Positions 62,120-64,000 of a stretch of DNA of 64,000 nucleotides are shown one piece after another; the first letter of the stretch is position 1, and each line of letters opens with the position of its first letter. The notes beneath the pieces were generated by a model, which had not been told where the DNA came from, did not search any database, and saw nothing but the letters and a program-made list of their open reading frames with translations. Origin of the DNA: JAMXLG01 sp963818925 (GTDB lineage Bacteria > Vulcanimicrobiota > Vulcanimicrobiia > Vulcanimicrobiales > Vulcanimicrobiaceae); contig CAWFTN010000001.1 in NCBI GenBank assembly GCA_963818925.1, positions 1,488,001-1,552,000 of the forward strand. The letters run 5' to 3'. Position numbers and translations under genes: made by a program.

Positions 62120-62418
62120 ACGCGAAACACGACGTCTCGAAACGTCGGCTGATAGTTGCGGTCCCGAGGACTGCGGGGAACGTCTCTCCACCATGCGCTA
62201 TACGGTTCGCGGATCGACAGACCGGCTGCATCGACAAGAATCGACGTATCGAGGGCACCCCGTCTGGCGAGCACCGCTACCGTTTCAATGTACGCTGCCA
62301 TCGTGCGAATGTCGTCGTCATCCCGCGAAAAATGTCGTTGATGGTATCCCTGCGCCCCAAAAGAGTCGTCGTGCACAGGAGCGCCAACACCGCGACTGCC
62401 ACCGAGCGTGCAGGCCAC
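62116..62418 (-). pseudogene. possible C-terminal remnant of an unrecognised gene
   Basis: The frame ends with a coherent segment (RTMAAYIETVAVLARRGALD, then YSAWWRDVPRSPRD) that reads like the end of a helical cytosolic protein, perhaps of the DUF4760 type. The 5' side has no ribosome site, and the first third of the frame has poor composition. It runs convergently into the DUF488 stop. I take it as a truncated relic in a gap of about 300 bases. A small intact gene starting at the internal ATG near 62301 cannot be excluded. Confidence 0.32.
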
Positions 62419-62424
62419 ATTTGT

Positions 62425-63381
62425 TCACGGCTTCGTCAAAAATGCAGCGATGGTCGAAACGAGCGTCGCGTCGAGCGGTAACGCCGGTTCGTTGTAGGTA
62501 GCGATATTCGCTGCGCGATCGGCAGGTGCATCGACGAGTATGTGATTCATCCCGCTAATTGTTGCGACTTGCGCCTGCGGATCGGCGAAGGCGAGGCGGG
62601 AAGCGTCGACGCTGGAGACCTGAATATCGGTGGTGCCGCGAACGATCAGGACAGGCAGTTTCAGCTTTGCAATCTCACCTGCGGGATCGTATTTGTATTC
62701 TGAGATGAGGTACGGTTGAACGCTAGGCCGGAATAAGGCCGCCAGTTGCGGATCGGGATTCGCCACGGTTTTCCCGGCTTCGAGCGACGCGTCGATCTGT
62801 TGCACTTCGTTGACGATGCTCGGCGGATTGTTCGGATTGCTTTTGATTTGCTCGTCAATGACGGCTCCGAGATTACGACCTGCCCCCTCGAGGGACACGA
62901 GTGCCGCGATGTGCGGGTCACGCTCCGCCGCAAGCATACCGATCAACGATCCTTCACTATGACCGATGATTGAAACGCGGCTGAATCGTGGATCCGCTTC
63001 GAGGTGCGCCGTGAGCGCCAACGCATCGGTGACGTAGTCATCGAAGCGCAAGTCGCTTTCTAACTGCGTCACTGCACTTTCGCCGATGCCGCGCTTGTCG
63101 TACCGAAGCGTCGCAATGCCGTGCGCGGCCAACGCTTCGGCGAGCTTCTTGTACGCATCGCTATGAAGGCTGCTTTCATTGCCGTTGCGGTCCACCGGGC
63201 CGGAACCGGCGATGATCAACGCAACGGGCACGCGTCCCGTGGCGGACGACGGCAGCATCAGCGTTCCGTTGAGATGTCCCGCCGGGATCGCTACGGACAG
63301 CGGCTCTTCGTTCGATGCGGGCGACGGCGTCGCCGCAAGCATCATGACCGCAAGTATGGATGCCCAGATGGAACGAAGCAT
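62425..63381 (-). CDS. exported alpha/beta hydrolase
   Basis: A 318-residue protein with a signal peptide (ILAVMMLAATPSPAS). It is an alpha/beta-hydrolase of the dienelactone/CocE-like esterase type: oxyanion region IIAGSGPVDRNGNE, nucleophile elbow GHSEGS, acid in RGTTDIQV and final His in GMNHILV. It probably cleaves esters or peptides in the periplasm. Confidence 0.88.
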   Translation of the reverse strand: MLRSIWASILAVMMLAATPSPASNEEPLSVAIPAGHLNGTLMLPSSATGRVPVALIIAGSGPVDRNGNESSLHSDAYKKLAEALAAHGIATLRYDKRGIGESAVTQLESDLRFDDYVTDALALTAHLEADPRFSRVSIIGHSEGSLIGMLAAERDPHIAALVSLEGAGRNLGAVIDEQIKSNPNNPPSIVNEVQQIDASLEAGKTVANPDPQLAALFRPSVQPYLISEYKYDPAGEIAKLKLPVLIVRGTTDIQVSSVDASRLAFADPQAQVATISGMNHILVDAPADRAANIATYNEPALPLDATLVSTIAAFLTKP

Positions 63382-63497
63382 TGAATTTCAACCTACAAGA
63401 ACATCGTAAGGATGACCTTCGCGAAAGGCGCAAAGAGGTTCTCAGGCAAAGGACAGTAGCGAGCCGTATTCACTGCCTCTGGCCGGGAGTCTCTTCT

Positions 63498-64000
63498 TTG
63501 AAGCACATCTTTATCGGGCTTCTCGCACTTCTTTGTGTCTCCATATTGCCGGCGCCCACGCGTGCTGCGGATGACACGATCGACACGATGCTTGCGAACG
63601 GCATGCGGGTCGTGATCGTGCACAACAGCCTCGCTCCCGTTGTGACGACCTATTTAACGTACGGCGTCGGCGGCGTCGATGATACGATGCCGGGAATCGC
63701 TCATGCCACCGAACACATGCTCTTCCGCGGAACCGCGGAAACGAGTTCCGACGAGTTGGCGAACATCGCGACGCGAATCGGCGCGGACTATAACGCGCAG
63801 ACAGGGAACACGGCCACCTCGTACTACTTCACGATGCCTGCGATGTATCTCGACGTCGTCCTTCACGTCGAAGCGGATCGGATGCTTCACGCCACGATGT
63901 CGGAATCCGACTGGAAGAACGAACGGGGCGCGATAGAGCAAGAAGTCAAGGCACACGAAAGCAATCCACTCTATCCGGTCTTTGCAAAATCGCGAACGCT
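63498..64000 (+). CDS. M16-family zinc metallopeptidase (3' partial)
   Basis: This frame runs off the window end. A TTG at 63498 has GGGAG 7 bases upstream and begins a signal peptide (KHIFIGLLALLCVSILPAP). The peptidase domain follows: GLAHATEH-type inverted zinc motif (HATEH, HxxEH) and the later Glu in GAIEQEVKAHE. M16 proteases degrade or process peptides, as in pitrilysin and insulinase, and in diderms are often periplasmic and paired with a second, catalytically inactive copy. The C-terminal half lies beyond the window. Confidence 0.86.
   Translation, partial: MKHIFIGLLALLCVSILPAPTRAADDTIDTMLANGMRVVIVHNSLAPVVTTYLTYGVGGVDDTMPGIAHATEHMLFRGTAETSSDELANIATRIGADYNAQTGNTATSYYFTMPAMYLDVVLHVEADRMLHATMSESDWKNERGAIEQEVKAHESNPLYPVFAKSRT

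Noticed and set aside
1..64000. tRNA, rRNA, CRISPR arrays, insertion sequences, origin
   Set aside because: I looked for cloverleaf-like stems, spaced identical repeats, transposase motifs and terminal inverted repeats by eye and saw none that stands up.

Overview
The window looks like GC-rich chromosome from a diderm (outer-membrane) bacterium. Two TonB-dependent receptors, a glycosyltransferase-9-like protein, lipoprotein and envelope genes point to an outer membrane. An F420-type oxidoreductase-like fold and large MalT/BTAD-type ATPase regulators are typical of deep, little-cultured phyla. My best guess is Candidatus Eremiobacterota (Vulcanimicrobiota, formerly WPS-2), held only moderately because no rRNA is present. 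I found no tRNA, rRNA, CRISPR array or insertion sequence.

Region by region. (1) 1-6.1 kb: the tail of a Tag-like DNA glycosylase, then a minus-strand operon of response regulator, histidine kinase and a TonB receptor with a duplicated C-terminal extension. (2) 6.1-18 kb: a long, tightly overlapped minus-strand operon: BTAD regulator, amidase-like protein, BNR-repeat protein, ABM-domain protein, MalT/LuxR regulator, a tiny hydrophobic peptide, HD-GYP protein, terminator. Four direct repeats with 11-bp phasing lie between this operon and a divergent LuxR-type gene. (3) 18-23.4 kb: a fatty-acid desaturase, then a RES/Xre toxin-antitoxin pair run together with mutM and a DEAD-box helicase, then the remnant of a receiver-domain gene. 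(4) 23.5-26 kb: two tandem micro-ORFs, a TPR-like helical protein and an EAL phosphodiesterase. (5) 26-43.6 kb: rpoC and rpoB, which are almost always adjacent, are about 10 kb apart. Each has its own promoter and terminator, and eight unrelated genes lie between them, including a chemotaxis transducer and a GGDEF-EAL protein. (6) 43.7-50.6 kb: a small membrane protein, a SNF2 ATPase, a giant nuclease-helicase and a wrecked penicillin-acylase gene. (7) 50.6-64 kb: metabolic, transport and envelope genes ending in an M16 peptidase cut by the window edge.

The most interesting candidate system is a peptide/TPR/c-di-GMP module present in two forms. At 23.5-26 kb a 24-residue secreted-type peptide precedes a TPR-like protein that is translationally coupled to an EAL enzyme. 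At 6.7-10.5 kb a 29-residue peptide of similar layout sits between a MalT/LuxR regulator and an HD-GYP enzyme. Both peptides have a short start, a hydrophobic core, a possible signal-peptidase site and a roughly 10-residue tail with one Cys near its start. This resembles peptide-pheromone/TPR-receptor systems of Firmicutes coupled to c-di-GMP breakdown, but it is inferred from layout only. Other notable items are the split rpoB/rpoC, the strongly acidic tail of RpoB, the SARP-like operator array and several gene remnants.
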